Shown here: one piece after another, positions 63,818-64,000 of the stretch | How the letters are laid out: each line of letters starts with the position of its first letter | Position numbering within the stretch: position 1 is the first letter of the stretch | DNA from: Aliiglaciecola sp. M165 | GTDB lineage: Bacteria; Pseudomonadota; Gammaproteobacteria; Enterobacterales; Alteromonadaceae | Length of the DNA: 64,000 bases | Reading direction: 5' to 3' | Assembly: GCF_007197995.1 (NCBI RefSeq) | Contig: NZ_VKKH01000003.1 | Location: 248,001-312,000 of the forward strand | The notes under the pieces: generated by a model | Told to the model about the DNA's origin: nothing | Database searches by the model: none | The model's input: the letters and a program-made list of their open reading frames with translations, nothing else | Program-made: the position numbers and the translations under genes

Positions 63818-64000
63818 TCAACCGTTTCGCTGCTCTGCATTCTCCCAGTCTTTTGTGACGCGCGTTGAAGTCCAGAAAAACGCCAGTATTGACAAAATAT
63901 AAGGCACAATCAGCCAGGTCATGGCTATTCTCAGCGCCTCAACTGTTCCATGGGTTTCAGTTAAACTTTGACTTAGTATTCCGACAAAAGTAGGCCCGCC
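63818..64000 (-). CDS. MFS transporter, C-terminal end (runs off the right edge)
   Basis: The minus-strand frame is open to the right edge; 60 C-terminal residues are visible and end at a TGA. GGPTFVGILSQSLTETHGTVEALRIAM is the loop and start of the last helix typical of major facilitator proteins, and TWLIVPYILSILAFFWTSTRVTKDW is the last membrane helix followed by a short cytoplasmic tail. The substrate cannot be told. It is convergent with the small secreted protein, separated by the terminator. Confidence 0.75.
   Translation of the reverse strand, partial: GGPTFVGILSQSLTETHGTVEALRIAMTWLIVPYILSILAFFWTSTRVTKDWENAEQRNG

Noticed and set aside
1-64000. rRNA or tRNA genes and insertion sequences
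   Set aside because: None recognised by eye. No transposase-like protein among the frames. A covariance search could still find a missed small RNA.

Overview
The window reads as a chromosomal segment of a marine gammaproteobacterium, most like the Alteromonadales (Alteromonas/Glaciecola/Paraglaciecola relatives). The evidence is the gene set itself: a LiuR-controlled leucine operon next to a valine (mms) operon, YejK-YejL-YejM, a PEP-CTERM protein, an AlkB-type hydroxylase, LytS/LytTR regulation and many DUF lipoproteins. The genus is not resolved. No rRNA, tRNA, CRISPR array, integrase or transposase gene was recognised.

Layout. (1) 1-482: end of a PEP-CTERM protein, then a hairpin. (2) 483-6412: an accessory, gene-sparse region built on at least nine copies of a 25-base imperfect palindrome with a variable 100-190 base flank. 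Most genes are on the minus strand with a palindrome just past their 3' end, as in a cassette array: ParDE toxin-antitoxin, a Tat-exported intradiol dioxygenase, a PIN-like nuclease fused to a PD-(D/E)xK-like tail, a cut lipoprotein gene, a small membrane protein, and nested truncated copies of the dioxygenase leader and gene that all end exactly at a palindrome. (3) 6413-10332: a two-gene OLD nuclease/UvrD helicase defence locus of Gabija type, bracketed by inverted copies of a 16-17 base motif. (4) 10517-32526: ordinary chromosome: DUF1801, an AsmA-like protein, nitroreductase, EamA transporter, DUF6279 lipoprotein, phosphofructokinase, an RND efflux pump with adaptor, a LytS/LytTR two-component pair, Mpo1-like and PilZ proteins, an M61 peptidase, an M23 peptidase with a tandem PTPS-like protein, yejK/yejL/yejM, gmhB and rlmA.

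(5) 32598-38178: a five-gene minus-strand valine/isoleucine catabolic operon (mmsA, acyl-CoA dehydrogenase, 3-hydroxyisobutyryl-CoA hydrolase, mmsB, SDR). (6) 38471-43119: a REC-TPR regulator, glutathione transferase, rhomboid protease and diguanylate cyclase. (7) 43314-45394: an arylformamidase-like hydrolase and kynureninase. (8) 45682-52739: liuR-liuA-liuB-liuC-liuD-liuE, the complete isovaleryl-CoA to HMG-CoA lyase route. The same palindromic operator (TTTACGT, two bases, ACGTAAA) precedes liuR and, with one mismatch, mmsA, so LiuR probably controls both operons.

(9) 52951-64000: two tethered solute-binding proteins without transporters, a DUF922 protease-like protein, an SRPBCC protein, a GlxA-type AraC regulator, glgC, then an alkane-oxidation type cluster (alpha/beta hydrolase, AraC regulator, 2Fe-2S ferredoxin, AlkB-like hydroxylase), a small secreted protein, a strong terminator and the C-terminal end of an MFS transporter running off the right edge.

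The strongest candidate for something undescribed is the palindrome-delimited region at 730-6200. It behaves like a cassette array in gene order and junctions but lacks a convincing canonical integron attC core, and no recombinase is in view.
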